Source: Cepaea nemoralis
Taxonomy: Eukaryota; Mollusca; Gastropoda; Stylommatophora; Helicidae
Assembly: GCA_014155875.1 (NCBI GenBank)
Contig: JACEFZ010026901.1
Coordinates: 1-64,000, forward strand
Direction: 5' to 3'
Length of the DNA stretch: 64,000 bases
Each line of letters starts with the position of its first letter. Within the stretch, counting starts at the first letter, position 1. The translations under genes and the position numbers were made by a program. The notes under the pieces are model-generated. The model was not told the DNA's origin and did no database searches. It saw only the letters and a program-made list of their open reading frames with translations. This document shows, piece by piece, positions 10,575-22,065 of this stretch.

Positions 10575-11075
10575 CTCCGATGTCATAGATCAATTCGTGT
10601 GTTGACTTCTTTCCGTGCCATGACGTAAGACTGTCAAGAATCTTCTCACTCTGTCTTCTGCTGTCTCTCTTTCCGCAAATCTCTCCGGTTGTCACAACAT
10701 GGTCCAGTTACTGTCTTCTCACAATGTGTCCATAAAACCATGACTGCACCTTGATGATGGTTTTTGATAAGTTCTTTTTGCGACTCAACTTACCTTCAAA
10801 CGTCCAGATTGCTCATTTTGGCTGTCCAATGAATTTTCAGCATTATTCTACAAAACCACATCTCCAAGACGTCCGGGGAGTTTTTCGTCTGTTTACTGGT
10901 TGTCCAGAATTTGCAATCGTATGTTAAAACTGGTTCTATGTAACATGCAAGAACTCCTTTTCTAACTTTCAACGACAGTGACAGTGTTGCACAAAACGTT
11001 CTTCATTTGATAGAATACAGTTTTTGCTTGTTCTATTCTGTTCTTTATCTCAGTAATGCATCTTCCATAAATACT
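10575..11075 (-). mobile_element. Degenerate LINE RT C-terminal fragment
   Basis: Minus-strand translation, with several stops, gives NRIEQAKTVFYQMKNVLCN, then LHRTSFNIRLQILDNQ and TDEKLPGRLGDVVL, and further on ERFAERETAEDRVRRFL. The R-AKxxFxxMKNVL start is the usual LINE segment after the YADD domain. The copy is old. Confidence 0.65.
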
Positions 11076-11376
11076 ATACTAACATATATTTCATAATGGC
11101 TTAGAGATCGACCCAGCCTTCTAAAATTGACATAATGCTATTTTCAGAAGTGTCTGGGAAGAAAATGAGACAAGTAAGTGAACTGTTTATCCACATCATT
11201 GCGACGTGAGCTAGAATATGTTAAGGTCTAAAACTTCACATTTTGACGGAAGTAATCTACTGCTTCTATTAAAGACATTAACATGGAGGTCTTGGTGCGA
11301 GCGAAGAAGAAGAAGACGACACCTCGACGGAATAATCTGATACAGAACTAACTTTATGTGCAGAAGAATATCAATG

Positions 11377-11617
11377 ATAACTGATTTCAGTGTCATGGGA
11401 TGATTAATCGTCTTAAACGACATCTCGTATCTGCCATGGGATTACATACAGTAGTTTTCTTTATGCAACCCCCTTTAATGTGATATCTAATACAACTTGT
11501 CTGATACTATATTAACAACTTTAAAGTCGTAACTGTGACACATCCCTACTTCCCATTTTCCGCCATCCATTTTTGTTTGGTCCAAACCGACGTTTTGTTT
11601 TGCAATGAATCTGTTAA
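11377..11617. mobile_element. MITE-B copy 1 (TTAA-type)
   Basis: The left end TAACTGATTTCAGTGTCATG and the right end GCAATGAATCTGTTAA form an imperfect inverted repeat. The inside (GATTAATCG near the left end, AACTTTAAAGTCGTAACTGT and TCCGCCATCCATTTTTG) matches copies at 26311-26545 (inverted) and 52076-52272. Confidence 0.8.
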
Positions 11618-11700
11618 AAGAAATACTTCAGGTGATTTGGTGTTTTACTTTTTTATCAAAATCTTATTATTACAGTGAAGCGTAAGAAGTGTTATATATC

Positions 11701-11929
11701 TTAACTGATTCAGTGCCAAACAAAATGTAAGTTTAGACCAAACATGGTACACAATCAAATGAAAGAGTATTGTAATATACATTTTCGTTCACTGAGCATT
11801 GGGATTACGTATGATGCCACAAAACAAAACAAATTACACGATCACCCTAGCATGGCGATATATCGTCCTTCTGTCCAAATGGGAAGTCACATTTGGCGAT
11901 ATATTATCCATCGACACTGAATTAGTTGA
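11701..11929. mobile_element. MITE-A copy 1 (TTAA-type), 229 bp
   Basis: It begins TTAACTGATTCAGTGCCAAA and ends CACTGAATTAGTTGA, an inverted repeat. GGCGATATAT occurs twice inside. The whole aligns with the interrupted copy at 28628-29216. Confidence 0.85.
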
Positions 11930-12205
11930 CAATTAGACAGTGATATTTCTGCATGTCAGCGACTTCGAGTTTCATGCCTAATGTTCTTTCTGCTAACAGT
12001 TAACTCTTCCATCTTGGGGTGCACAGACCTTAAAGAAAGATCCCCAGACACTTGAAGGTATTTTGTGCATTGTTCTCAGCCAGACAGTGACTGTTTGATG
12101 TTGTCTCTGCAGAAGAAACTTCGACATGTTCTTTATCAACTTGTGGTTTCGCACGTTTGTGTAGATGCCAACCTTGTTGCATTATACATATATAATCGGC
12201 TCGTT
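11930..12205. other. Unassigned sequence
   Basis: No gene or repeat family recognised. Confidence 0.4.
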
Positions 12206-12575
12206 CCGCGTATTCTATAGACATGATTGGGTTATCTCATCAACAGTTTATCCAGGTATTCTATAGACATGATTGAGTTATCTCATCTATAATTTGTCCA
12301 GGTATTCTATTGACATAATTGGGTTATCTCATCTACAACTTCTCCAAGTGTTTTGTAGACATGATTGGATACTCTCATCACGTCTTCTATAGACATAATT
12401 GAATAATGTCACCACGTATTCTATAGACATGATTGGATAATCTCATCACGTGTGTCATAGACAAGATTGGATAATCACATCACGTATTCTATAGACATGA
12501 TTGGATAATCTCATCACGTGCGCTATAGACAAAGACATTATTGGATAATCTCATCACGTATTCAATAGACATAGA
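12206..12575. repeat. Minisatellite, ~36-46-bp unit
   Basis: About ten units of TATTCTATAGACATGATTGG plus ATAATCTCATCACG. Early units are longer because they carry CAACAGTTTATCCAGG-type spacers; later units are about 36 bp. Confidence 0.9.
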
Positions 12576-13205
12576 CACCTTCTGACAGATTACAAAATAA
12601 ACATTCCAACTAAAAAAACAACATCCTCTGACAGATTAGAAATGATCAGCTGCAGCAAAAGAAAACACCAAACACGTCAGATTGTCAGATTATGTGTTTA
12701 TTAATATAATAGTTCACGTGATCTCCCTTGTTAACAGACTTGCTGAATAAAAAAAGAATCAGAGTATATACGTCAGTGTTTAGATACAGTTTCCTTACAT
12801 GATTCAACAAGCAGAACATTCCAGCACAAAAAAGCAGACACATGTGAAACATATTTAAATAGAACGTAATAATACAAACTCTACATAACTACAAACTAAA
12901 GAACAAATAGGATTTCTGCTGAAGAAAGTACATAGTTGAAACAACATTCTTTTAACTGACTGAGGAGTAAATAAGAAGAAAAAGCGATAAATATTTCTGC
13001 ATGAGTGATGGAATGTAAAGCACAGACTCATCAATTGATATTATTAATGGCTGTAAACAAACATAATTAACATTAAAGTATGCCAGTATTGTATTTTATC
13101 TGCGTGCATTGACAGTTATAGAACATATACTTTCTATATTAAGTTTACTTACACATGTTCTTTTTCTTGTCTGCAATATTTTCTTTGTTCCGACATATTT
13201 ACTGG
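12576..13205. other. Unassigned AT-rich sequence
   Basis: ACATTCCAACTAAAAAA / ACATTCCAGCACAAAAA phrases repeat loosely, but I see no gene or clear element. Confidence 0.4.
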
Positions 13206-13504
13206 GAGGTTCGCTTGGCCGAATGGATAAGAGCACTAGCTTTAAAACTTCCGGTGTGCTGATGTCAAGGTAACGGGTTTGACCTCTACACCGGTCAGTT
13301 GGACTAAAATGTTAATTTACCGCCTTGACTTGGGGATGTACAATACAAGTACATCAGAAGTCGGAGTGGGTTCGCCTGATGGCGAGGGACATTGGTAACA
13401 GAGAAAGCTAATCCACACGCAAAAATAAGCCCAGTGCACTAGAAGTAGGAGCATGTGTATGGACTACGCTTGAGTACAAAGAGAGCGAACAAAAAACAAA
13501 TTAT
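13206..13504 (+). mobile_element. SINE-C, full length
   Basis: The tRNA-like head GGTTCGCTTGGCCGAATGG is followed by GATGTCAAGGTAACGGGTTT, a decayed B box. The body has CAGAAGTCGGAGTGGGTTCG and AGCTAATCCACACGCAAAAA, and the tail TGGACTACGCTTGAG ... GAGCGAACAAAAAACAAA. Confidence 0.88.
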
Positions 13505-13635
13505 AGAAACGTGAAACATCGTTTCGGCATTTCACATCATTAATGTTAATTATGACTGTCACATTTGGTGCCAGATATAATCTATTCTAATTTAAAACTG
13601 TGAAGGGTATAATTCCCATTAAATCACGTTGAGTT

Positions 13636-13960
13636 GTAAGTGACATCACCGCCATCATCATCATGTGCCATGCCGATTAGCGTGGACAGTCATGTTTCAC
13701 CATCTCGCACGATCACCAGAGTCGTGGATCAGCTCCATATTCTTGTCTCGACCATGTCACGTGACCAAGCCATCTATATATTTACTTCTCTGCCTTCTTC
13801 TTGTTCTTTTCACCACAATCTTGCCAGTTGTGTCACCAAGTTCTCTAATTTATTTCTTCTTATACCGAGCCCCAAAATGTTTACCGTCAACGTATAATTT
13901 ATCCAATCAGCTTACGGTTTGCATTTGCTTCCTGTGGACTTGCTTATTGGTGTTTCTTTT
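13636..13960 (-). mobile_element. LINE-R 3' end fragment
   Basis: Minus-strand sequence covers the end of the RT polyprotein, including the MTAHA-RHGT-like terminus now mutated, and a (GAT)n tail at 13650-13663. It is the same 3' end as at 20.5, 34.4, 50.1 and 56.5 kb. Confidence 0.8.
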
Positions 13961-14094
13961 ATTAGTGTCACAATAGCATGTAATTTCAAGTTGTCACATT
14001 TAGTATAAAATTCAAGTTTTCCTAATTTATAATCGTAACAGTTAAAATTTATGTGGTCAATATTACGCCGGTATGAGGTCACATATTAACTTCA

Positions 14095-14385
14095 TTTCTG
14101 CACCAGGCCACGAAGGCGTAAGCGGAAATTAACAAGCTGATAGACTGCGAGCCGGGCTACTGTGGAACTCGGACCAGCAATTGTGGAAAATTCGACTGGA
14201 TACGAATTCGAACCTATGGCCACCAGGCGAGCAGGCCAGCGTCTAGCCGTAAAGCTGCCATGGCTTCCCAGCATACACTGGGCACCAGGAGATGCCATGG
14301 GCATACAATATGTCAGTATCACATTCAACACCATCTCCAGTCGAGTGTCATTTGGTCTATTAAAATAACCCACATGCGTAATACG
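14095..14385 (-). mobile_element. Candidate tRNA-like SINE
   Basis: On the minus strand GGCAGCTTTACGGCTAGACG and, 35 bases later, CATAGGTTCGAATTCGTATC resemble A and B boxes. Only one copy is present here, so this rests on the head alone. Confidence 0.4.
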
Positions 14386-14402
14386 CCTCAAGCGTGTACA
14401 AT

Positions 14403-14725
14403 TGTCGTTTACTTACGTTAGTTAATTTTACTTAAGTTTAACTTGATTTTGGTTAACCTGACTTTAATTAACTTTACTTGCCTTAACCATACTTTAGTTA
14501 ACATTACTTTAATTAACTTTACTTTAGTTAACTTTATGTTAGTTAACTTTACTTTTGTTATCTTCACTTGAGTTAACTTTACTTGAGTTAATTTCACTTA
14601 AGTTAACTTTACTTAACTTTACTTTATTTGTCTCTATTTTAGATAAATTTATTTTAGTTAACCTTGCTTTATTTAAATTTGCTTTAGTCAACTTTACTTT
14701 AGTTAACTTTACTATAATTAGAGGT
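14403..14725. repeat. Minisatellite of TTAACTTTACTTTAG
   Basis: A 10-15-bp unit of AGTTAACTTTACTTT runs with drift for about 320 bp. It reads open in several frames for composition reasons only. Confidence 0.9.
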
Positions 14726-14729
14726 TATA

Positions 14730-15147
14730 TTAGGACTAGTACTGGTTATGTTAGAAGAAATTAAGGTGCTAGTTAAATTGGAAATGATACTGAAATTGGG
14801 TATGCTGTAAGAAATAATACAATTTATTATGTTATAACAAACAATATAATTGGTTATGTTAGAAAATATAATAGGACTGAGTATGTTTAAAGAAATAATG
14901 GAACTGGCTGTGCTGTAGAAATAATGGAACTTATGTTAGAAGAACTGATGGAATTGGTTATCTTAGAAGAAATAATGGAGCTTATCTTAGACGAAATAAC
15001 GGAGTTCTTTATGTTAGGATAAAACTTGTTATGTTAGAAGAAATAATGAAACTGATTACGTTGAACGTAATAAGGGAACTGGTTAAACTGAAAATGATAA
15101 TGGAACTGATTATATTAGAAGAAATAATGGAGCTGATTATATTAGAA
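14730..15147. repeat. Minisatellite, GAAATAATGGAACTGGTTAT type (left part)
   Basis: A unit near 27 bp (GAAATAATGGAACTGGTTAT plus GTTAGAA) repeats with variation. The array resumes at 15508 after a hAT MITE. Confidence 0.88.
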
Positions 15148-15499
15148 CAGTGGTTCTCAACCTTTTTGGCCCATGCACCCCTTTACCATATGTTCAGAAT
15201 GTCATTCCCCTCTTTCAAATTTCCTCCATATAAATTCTCACCAACGCCTACACAGTATACATAAAAATGGAAGCCAAATTTAATAACACATACTAGAACA
15301 AGTCTAGACGCCTACATAAAACGTGATTTGCAGGTCTACTGACGTTATAAAACGAATTTCAGAAGAGCGAGAAGTACAGAACCGTAAAGTATGGAGGAAA
15401 AACAATATAAAGTAATCGGTTCTTGTATTAATGCGATCTTGAAATAATCTAAATTACCCCCCCCCCCCCCCTAAATTCCCCACCGATTGAGATCCACTG
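15148..15499. mobile_element. hAT-type MITE, 352 bp
   Basis: It starts CAGTGGTTCTCAACCTTTTT and ends GATTGAGATCCACTG. The 8-bp flanks are TATTAGAA (15140-15147) and TATCAGAA (15500-15507), one mismatch. Internal poly(C) lies near the right end. There is no transposase. Confidence 0.9.
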
Positions 15500-15800
15500 T
15501 ATCAGAAGAAATGAAGAAACTGATTATATTATAAGAAATAATGGAACTGGTTATATTAGAAGAAATAATGGAATTGGTTATAATGGAAATAGTAATGGAA
15601 CTGGCTGTGCTTTAAGAAATAATGTAACTGGCTATGCTGTAAGGAATAATGGAACTGGTTATTAGGAAAGAAATAATGGAACTGGCTATTATGAAAGAAA
15701 TAATGGAACTAGTTATGTTAAAGGTAATAACGTAACTGGCCGTGTTAGAAAAAAAAAAACAATGCAACCAGTTATATTGAAAGTAATAATAGAAAAATTT
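15500..15800. repeat. Minisatellite, GAAATAATGGAACTGGTTAT type (right part)
   Basis: It continues the array of 14730-15147 with units such as AATAATGGAACTGGCTAT. Confidence 0.85.
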
Positions 15801-16114
15801 TGTAACAACCACCTTGTGCTATAAAATCCAATATACAGAACATAACTGGACATATTCAAAGACGTTTAAATACAAATTACCTCGTGCAATGGAAACAAAG
15901 CCATGGAACACACTTGCTGGTTATATTAGAAGATCCGATTTACATAACCAATATAACAAACACTACAAGAGTAAGCATATAACTGGTTATACACGAAATC
16001 ATACCATTTCCAAATACAAATCATCCTGTGGTTTTGTTTTCAGGTGCAACTTCTGAAATAACCCGATGATTACATCAAATGTTTATTTAAACAAATACTA
16101 TGAAAATATACAAA
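15801..16114. other. AT-rich sequence with no clear element
   Basis: Isolated GGTTATATTAGAAGA and AACTGGTTATAC phrases suggest diverged minisatellite units. No gene is seen. Confidence 0.4.
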
Positions 16115-16126
16115 ATATATCATCAC

Positions 16127-16168
<42 letters not shown>

Positions 16169-16660
16169 TGTCTTGTTATGCCGATAAGCGTTGGCGGCCA
16201 TGGCTCGCCATTTCACACGATCACCAGTCCTGGATCAGGTCCTTGTTCTGGTCTCGATTATGCGAAATGGCCAAGCCATCCAGGTATTTATCTCTCTGCT
16301 CACCCTTTGTTCTTTTCACATCAGTCTTGGCAATCGACACTAAGTTTTAGAAGTGTCTCCAACTAAGATGCCCAACAAAGCTTGACTGCCTACGTAAAAT
16401 ACCATATTTATCAAATACATTTCATTTACTTTATGTCGGACATGCTCATACCCATGCGTTTCTTTGAATTTTTCTCAGAAGCCACATTTCTACTACCATT
16501 AGATGTTTCACAAGTTTGCCTGCTTATTGTGCATATTTCACATACATATAACTGTACAGGTTCTATATACCACTTCTACACTCTTTTCTCACTTGCAGTT
16601 GCCATAATGTTATTGGTGTGTTTTCCATATGGCAAAAAGATACCTTTGCCACAACGATTC
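16115..16660 (-). mobile_element. LINE-R 3' fragment with (ATC)n tail
   Basis: The plus strand opens with (ATC)n at 16120-16168, the reverse of a (GAT)n tail. It then runs through the complement of the RT C-terminus: the HGRD region near 16235, and EPVxLY and AEMWF-like sequence near 16480-16560. It is diverged and has internal deletions. Confidence 0.8.
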
Positions 16661-16674
16661 ATAAATAAATATAT

Positions 16675-16897
16675 AAATCGGCTACTGACGCAATTTCTAA
16701 TCAAGCATACCGCGTTCGAAACACAGCTGTGGGAGATTTGCCAGCAGACCACCTTACGTTGGCTTTCATTAAATGGTATGAGTTGCGGTCATTAAGAAAG
16801 CAATGGCAAACTGCTAACGTAAACTTTCCCATACATCTCAATCAGCCAAAAATGCTGGGACTGAATGCGACGTCCTGTAAAGAATATGCACAAACTT
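16675..16897 (+). mobile_element. SINE-A, sense
   Basis: It has the B-box-like CGTTCGAAACACAGCTGTGG, then AGCAGACCACCTTACG, AAAGCAATGGCAAACTGCT and the 3' block CTGAATGCGACGTCCTGTAA. Confidence 0.82.
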
Positions 16898-17049
16898 TTT
16901 TAATTTATTGCATTCTTACAACATTTATTCTCCAGGTACTTCTTCTTTCCCCTGTTTTACCTTTCAATGCGAGATTAGGAAGAGACATCTAGTGTGGTCA
17001 ACATCAATGATAGTATTCAGTCACGGATACTTCAAGTCATCATTTGTGG

Positions 17050-17125
17050 GCTGCCTTCTCTCTCTCTTCCTCTCTCTCTCCCTCCCCTCTCTGTCTCTCT
17101 CTCCCCATCTCACCCTCTGTCTCCA
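17050..17125. repeat. (CT)n-rich tract
   Basis: CT and CCT repeats with interruptions. Confidence 0.9.
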
Positions 17126-17224
17126 TTCTGTCTATGTACTTTCTGGGGCACTGCCTTGTGATAGTCTCATTATATGACCAAGCCATGTGATTCACTGTTT
17201 TGTAACATAATTTAGCTCCGCAGA

Positions 17225-17320
17225 ACTTTCATGTACTGATAGGGAGCATAAGGGAAGCGCAGAATAGTAAAACTGCAGCCTACAGTGCGTATCGTAGGCG
17301 GCTACTAAGGAAGGTTTGCG
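17225..17320 (+). mobile_element. Fragment of the retroposon E 5' region
   Basis: GGGAGCATAAGGGAAGCGCA, AATAGTAAAACTGCAGCCTA and CGTAGGCGGCTACTAAGG align with 19254-19325 in the long E copy. Confidence 0.55.
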
Positions 17321-18129
17321 TGATATTGGCTACCCCAATACATAGAAAACTGTAACCACGAAATCCAACTACCCACGAACAAACTTGGCATGAGTTGGTT
17401 CGGAAAATAAGAGTTGGGGGAGGCTCAGCTCAATTAGGAAATGAAAGGCAGAAGATGAAGAACACCGAATCCGCTTCCATTTGCTTGCTGATGTAATTGT
17501 TTCCGATATTTTATTACCTTCTCGTTACATTTAGAATTAATTGAAAATGTGTTACATCTGGTGTTTCAACTTTGTATGTGCTCCGTTGTTGTTCATGTCA
17601 AAGTTTCAAATTTCTAGCACAATAATGGCAGCAAGACTGTTGTACACTGTTCTTCTTGCATCAATTGTTATATGTTTGTTCTACAATATGGATGACTTCT
17701 GTCCAATAATTTTATTGGCCTTGTTCTTACTCTAAGTATTACTTTTTTCTGGGTAATTTAATTCCTCATATCTCATTAATTTTGGTAATGATGGCTATAA
17801 GGTTAAAAGTATCTAGCTTTTATTATTCATGAAATAACTGGGGTTTTCCGTCTTTTATAAATATCCAAAGACAGATTAAGGTTTTAATTAAATTAATCGT
17901 TTACACTGCGCTTGTATTTCTGAATTATATCACACATGAATGGTGTAATGAGAAACACCAATGAAACTGACGATGTCCGTGTACATGTGAAAACAATTCA
18001 ATATTTGTAATAAAAACAATGCATTTATACACGCAGCAGCAAACATAAATGATGGCGTATTTGCATCAAGAATGTGCTGATAATGAGGCAAAGTATAGTT
18101 GTTAATCTCAACAGCAAGGCTAAATGAAA
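17321..18129. other. Unassigned AT-rich sequence
   Basis: No gene, no shared repeat seen. Confidence 0.4.
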
Positions 18130-19236
18130 TCACAAACAGCATTCTTTGAAAAATGGGTAAATAAAAATCAACGTTAGACACCCATTGTTAAACAACACGT
18201 TTTCAAAATCAACTTGAGGCAACTTGACAGGTTAAACAGAACTATGAAATTAAGTTTAGACACAACGTAAATAATTAAACATCTCTCATTGAAATCAGTG
18301 TTCGCTATCACTTGTTAAATAACACAATGCGAAATAAACCTTAGACACTTGACATGTTGTGCAACATTCTTTGAAATCAATGTCTAGCATAATTTGTTCA
18401 ACAACGCTCTGAAATCACTCTTAGATACAACTTGACATATTAAAAACCAGTTTTTGAAAATCACCCTTAGACACAACTTCAACAGTCTTTGAAATCATCC
18501 TTACACACAACTTGACGTGTTCAACAATACTCTCTGAAATCACCCTAAGACACAACTTGACATGTTAAGCAACAGTCTTTGAAATCACCCTTAGACACAA
18601 CTTTACTTGGTCAACAGCACTCTTTGAAATCATCCTCAGGAACAACTTGGTGTGGTCGACAACACTCTGAAATCACCCTTAAACACAACATGACTTGTTC
18701 CACAACGCTCTCTGAAATCACCCTTAGACACAACTTGACTTCGTCAACAACACTCTCTTAAATCACCCTTAGACACAACTTTACTTGATAAGCAACAGTC
18801 CTTGAAATCAAGGTTTAGTGCAACTTGTTGAACAATACTTTGTGAAATCAATCGATCTCACAATGTATGAAATAACATTACGTTAAATAACCTTAGATAC
18901 AACTGGCTTGTTAAAGATCACTTTATGAAATCAAACTTATACACAATTTATTAAACACTCTATGAAATCAACCTTAGACACAAGTTATTAAACACTCTAC
19001 GAAATCAACCTTAGACACAATTTATTAAATACTCTATGAAATCAACCTTAGACACAGTTTATTAAACACTCTATGAAATCAACCTTAGACACAGTTGATT
19101 AAATACTCTATGAAATCAACCTTAGACACAGTTTATTAAATACTCTATGAAATCAACCTTAGACACAGTTTATTAAACACATTATGAAAAAAACATTTAA
19201 TACAACTCAACTAGTCAACAACACTCACTGAAATGA
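18130..19236. repeat. Satellite-like minisatellite, 37-46-bp units (left part)
   Basis: Units share GAAATCACCCTTAGACACAA plus CTTGACNTGTTCAACAACAC; from 18940 they shorten to a regular 37-bp form with TTATTAAACACTCTATGAAA. The array continues after the E insertion to about 20140. Confidence 0.9.
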
Positions 19237-19852
19237 CTCCCGTGTGTTGCCGGGGCCCATAAGGGAAGCAAAGAATAGCAACACTGTAGCCTACCATGCA
19301 TGTCGTAAGAGGCGACTAAGGAGACTATGGTTCCGTCGCCCTGCTACTGAGTGAGTGCGTGGCGCGACACTGTGAGCTGTGAGTTTCGTGTGAAATGCTT
19401 TTGAATCTGCCCGAGGTTTTTTGGAATGTGACTGCATGTTCGGAGCGATGGCAGCTGGCTATGTCCCAGAGTTGACCGGTTTTTGCCTTATGCAGAAATG
19501 CGTGGCTGCTGGGTTTCTGGTTGACTGCCACTGCCATCGACGATGAACTGTATTTTCGTGGACTGTGTGGGTGAACATCTAGGAAACATCCAGATGGGAA
19601 AATGACTGCTGATTCCATCAGAAATAAACTGGATGTTTCGTGGGGGATATTGTGTTGACATTCTGGTGGCGGCATTATGCACAGTGTATCTGTGCGGGCT
19701 GTTGTTTGTCGAGACTCCTGTCTTTTCCACTTTTCACATTTGGCAGTGGGGAGCATTTTATGTGATATTCACTGGCACAGGAACGGAGCATAATGGGGAC
19801 GACCCGTTGCTGTGAAGTTGGAACCGCGACTAACTGACTAACTAACTAACTA
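19237..19852 (+). mobile_element. Retroposon E, 616 bp, with 14-bp TSD
   Basis: The insertion is bounded by ACTCACTGAAATGA at 19223-19236 and 19853-19866. It begins CTCCCGTGTGTTGCCGGGG and includes GTCGTAAGAGGCGACTAAGG. It ends TGTGAAGTTGGAACCGCGAC and (TAAC)n. It is the longest E copy here. No intact gene is present; open frames are short and not conserved. Confidence 0.9.
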
Positions 19853-20140
19853 ACTCACTGAAATGAATCTTTGGTGCAACTTATTAAAAAAAAAAACAAT
19901 GTGAAATCAACCCTAGACATATCTTGTGAAATAGCATTGTGTGAAATCAACCTTAGATGCAACTTGACTGGTTACATAATACTCTTTGAAATTAAAGCTT
20001 AGCACAATTTGTTAATAAAAACTCTTTGAAATAAACTTTAGACGAGCTACACAAAACTATGTGAAGTAAACCTTAAACACAACTTGTGACATAACATTCT
20101 CTGACATCAACCTTAGACATAATTTGCTAACTACTAGCTA
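19853..20140. repeat. Satellite-like minisatellite (right part)
   Basis: Diverged units such as GTGAAATCAACCTTAGATGC continue the array interrupted at 19237. Confidence 0.85.
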
Positions 20141-20481
20141 CCAGATATATGATATTATTTTCATAATTCAAATAATGAAACTGCATCAAATAAGTTTCGC
20201 TGAATCTTGTATTTTCAGACATCGATGTCATGGATAAATGATACTGTAATGTCTTTATATTGTTGTGTCAAATTAAAAGAAACGATTAGTTGTAAAATTT
20301 ACAGACATATATATCACATATTCAATTTACATGTATATAAATATGTTTCCAATTTCATGACGGTAGGCAGAGGATCTCCTTCCTAACAGAGAGAGGTGGT
20401 ACCATATATCATAATGATTGCTGTTGATTTAATTAATACACCAGTTATCACCCACGAAACCACATTGTATATTCTGTAATA

Positions 20482-21400
20482 AATCAATCATGTGCCATGC
20501 CGGAAAGCGTGGGCGGTCATGACTCGCCATTTCACTCGATCACCAGAGTCGTGGATCAGCTCAGTGTTCTTGTCTCGTCCATGCCATGTGGCCAAGCCAT
20601 CCAGGTATTTTCCTCTCGGTCTTCCTCTTGGTCTGTTCCCTTCGATCTTGCCAGTTGTCACTAAGTTCTCCAATCCATTTCTTCTCATAAAATGTCCAAA
20701 GCATTTTGACTGTCTACGTCTAATTTCGCTAATCAATTTACGATTGTCATTTGTCTCCTGTAGTATTTGGTCGCCGGATTCGTGGCTTAGAGGTTAGCGA
20801 CTTTTCTCCGTAATCTCGTACACTCTCGTAGGTAACGTGATGACGGTGAGAATCAGCAGTGGTTCGAATCGCATCGGTAACTTACGGGGTATGTGATCCG
20901 GCCGCTCAGAAAGCAATGGCAAACTACTGAGCGTAATCTTGCCAAGAAATCAACATACAGCTGAAAGATGCTGGTGTTGACAGCGATGTCCTGTAAAGGA
21001 TATGCCAAAAAAAAAAGAATTTGGTCATTCATTTTTCTGTCTGTCCATGGTATTCTTTGCATTTTCATCAGAAACCACATTTCTGCAGCCATCAGATGTT
21101 TTTCAGCTTGGCTGCTCATTGTCCAAGTTTCACATCCACATCCACACAAAAGAACATGCTCTATGTATCCCCTCAACACTCTTTTTCTTGTTTCAATTGA
21201 CATCTTTTAATTGGTCAGAATGTTTTTCATCTTGCTAAGGCTACTTTCGCCATGGCAATTCTTGTTCTAATCTCTTCAAGGCATCTCCCATCAGATGTTA
21301 TGACTGTTCCGAGATAACTGTACCGATTCACTTGTTGAAGAGTATTCCCATTTACTTGTATATTACATTGCGGTATGTCGTTCTTCATGTTATAACATTC
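20482..21400 (-). mobile_element. LINE-R 3' part, interrupted by SINE-B
   Basis: The minus strand encodes the RT C-terminal region: RKRVLRGYIEHVLLCG, LMAAEMWFLMKMQRIPWTDR, then after the insertion LIREIRRRQSK-like residues, GLENLVTTGKIEGNRPRGRP, WHGRDKNTELIHDSGDRVK and the terminal HAFRHGT. Its tail is at 20482-20490 (TGAT). The SINE-B at 20773-21018 splits it with duplicated ATTTGGTC. The YADD domain is missing (5' truncated). Confidence 0.88.
20773..21018 (+). mobile_element. SINE-B, full length, with poly(A) and 8-bp TSD
   Basis: ATTTGGTC flanks it at 20765-20772 and 21019-21026. The tRNA-like head has TCGTGGCTTAGAGGTTAGCG (A box) and GTGGTTCGAATCGCATCGG (B box), separated by a long TCTCCGTAATC spacer. 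The 3' half shares AGAAAGCAATGGCAAACTAC and AGCGATGTCCTGTAAAGGAT with SINE-A and ends in A-rich sequence. Confidence 0.9.
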
Positions 21401-21824
21401 ATAATATTCACTTCTTAGTATAAATACAAAAGAAAATGTTCACTACGAACGATAGAAATCAATTTCTCAAAGCATACAAGCAGATTTGTGCACGTATTGG
21501 AGGATCTCACCAACAAAGTGGTTAAACCTTCCTCCTCGTGCTCAGAGTGATGTAGTTCGGTTTTGGACTCCCTCATTCATAGAGTGGCGAAGGGGTTACA
21601 AATACAAATTGTGAGGTGATAGGAAACAAGCAATCTCGCTTCATAATGCCATGACCGAGAACATGAGAAGATCCACCTCTTTACAATCCAGTGTCAGTAT
21701 CTGGCATGGACTACCCTTACCCGTACCTTTGAGTAGTGGCGGAGTGGCCGGGTATCAGTTTGTCCGATGACAAGTGGATCCCGTTGACCCCTGATGAAGT
21801 GGACTCCTTTAAACTTTAGTCAAG
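21401..21824. other. Unassigned sequence
   Basis: AGTGGCGAAGGGGTTACAAA at 21582 looks like a SINE-A head. The rest is unrecognised. Confidence 0.35.
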
Positions 21825-22065
21825 TTAGTAGCATGTCATTTACAGGACGTCGCAATAAACCCCATCATTTTTGGTTGTTAGTGATTTATTCGGCACGTTA
21901 ACGTTCAGTAGTTTGCCATTGCTTTCTGAGTGATCGATGGCTATACCATTTTAAAAAATCAACACAAGGCGGTCGGCTTCCACATCCCCCGGAGCTGATT
22001 ATGAACGCGGTAAATTGGATTGCATATGGCGTTCGCTACCCCTTCGTCATAGACACCGATGATAT
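21825..22065 (-). mobile_element. SINE-A, inverted
   Basis: Plus-strand order: CATTTACAGGACGTCGCAA, CAGTAGTTTGCCATTGC, AAGGCGGTCGGCTTCC, CGCTACCCCTTCGTCATAGA. Confidence 0.8.
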
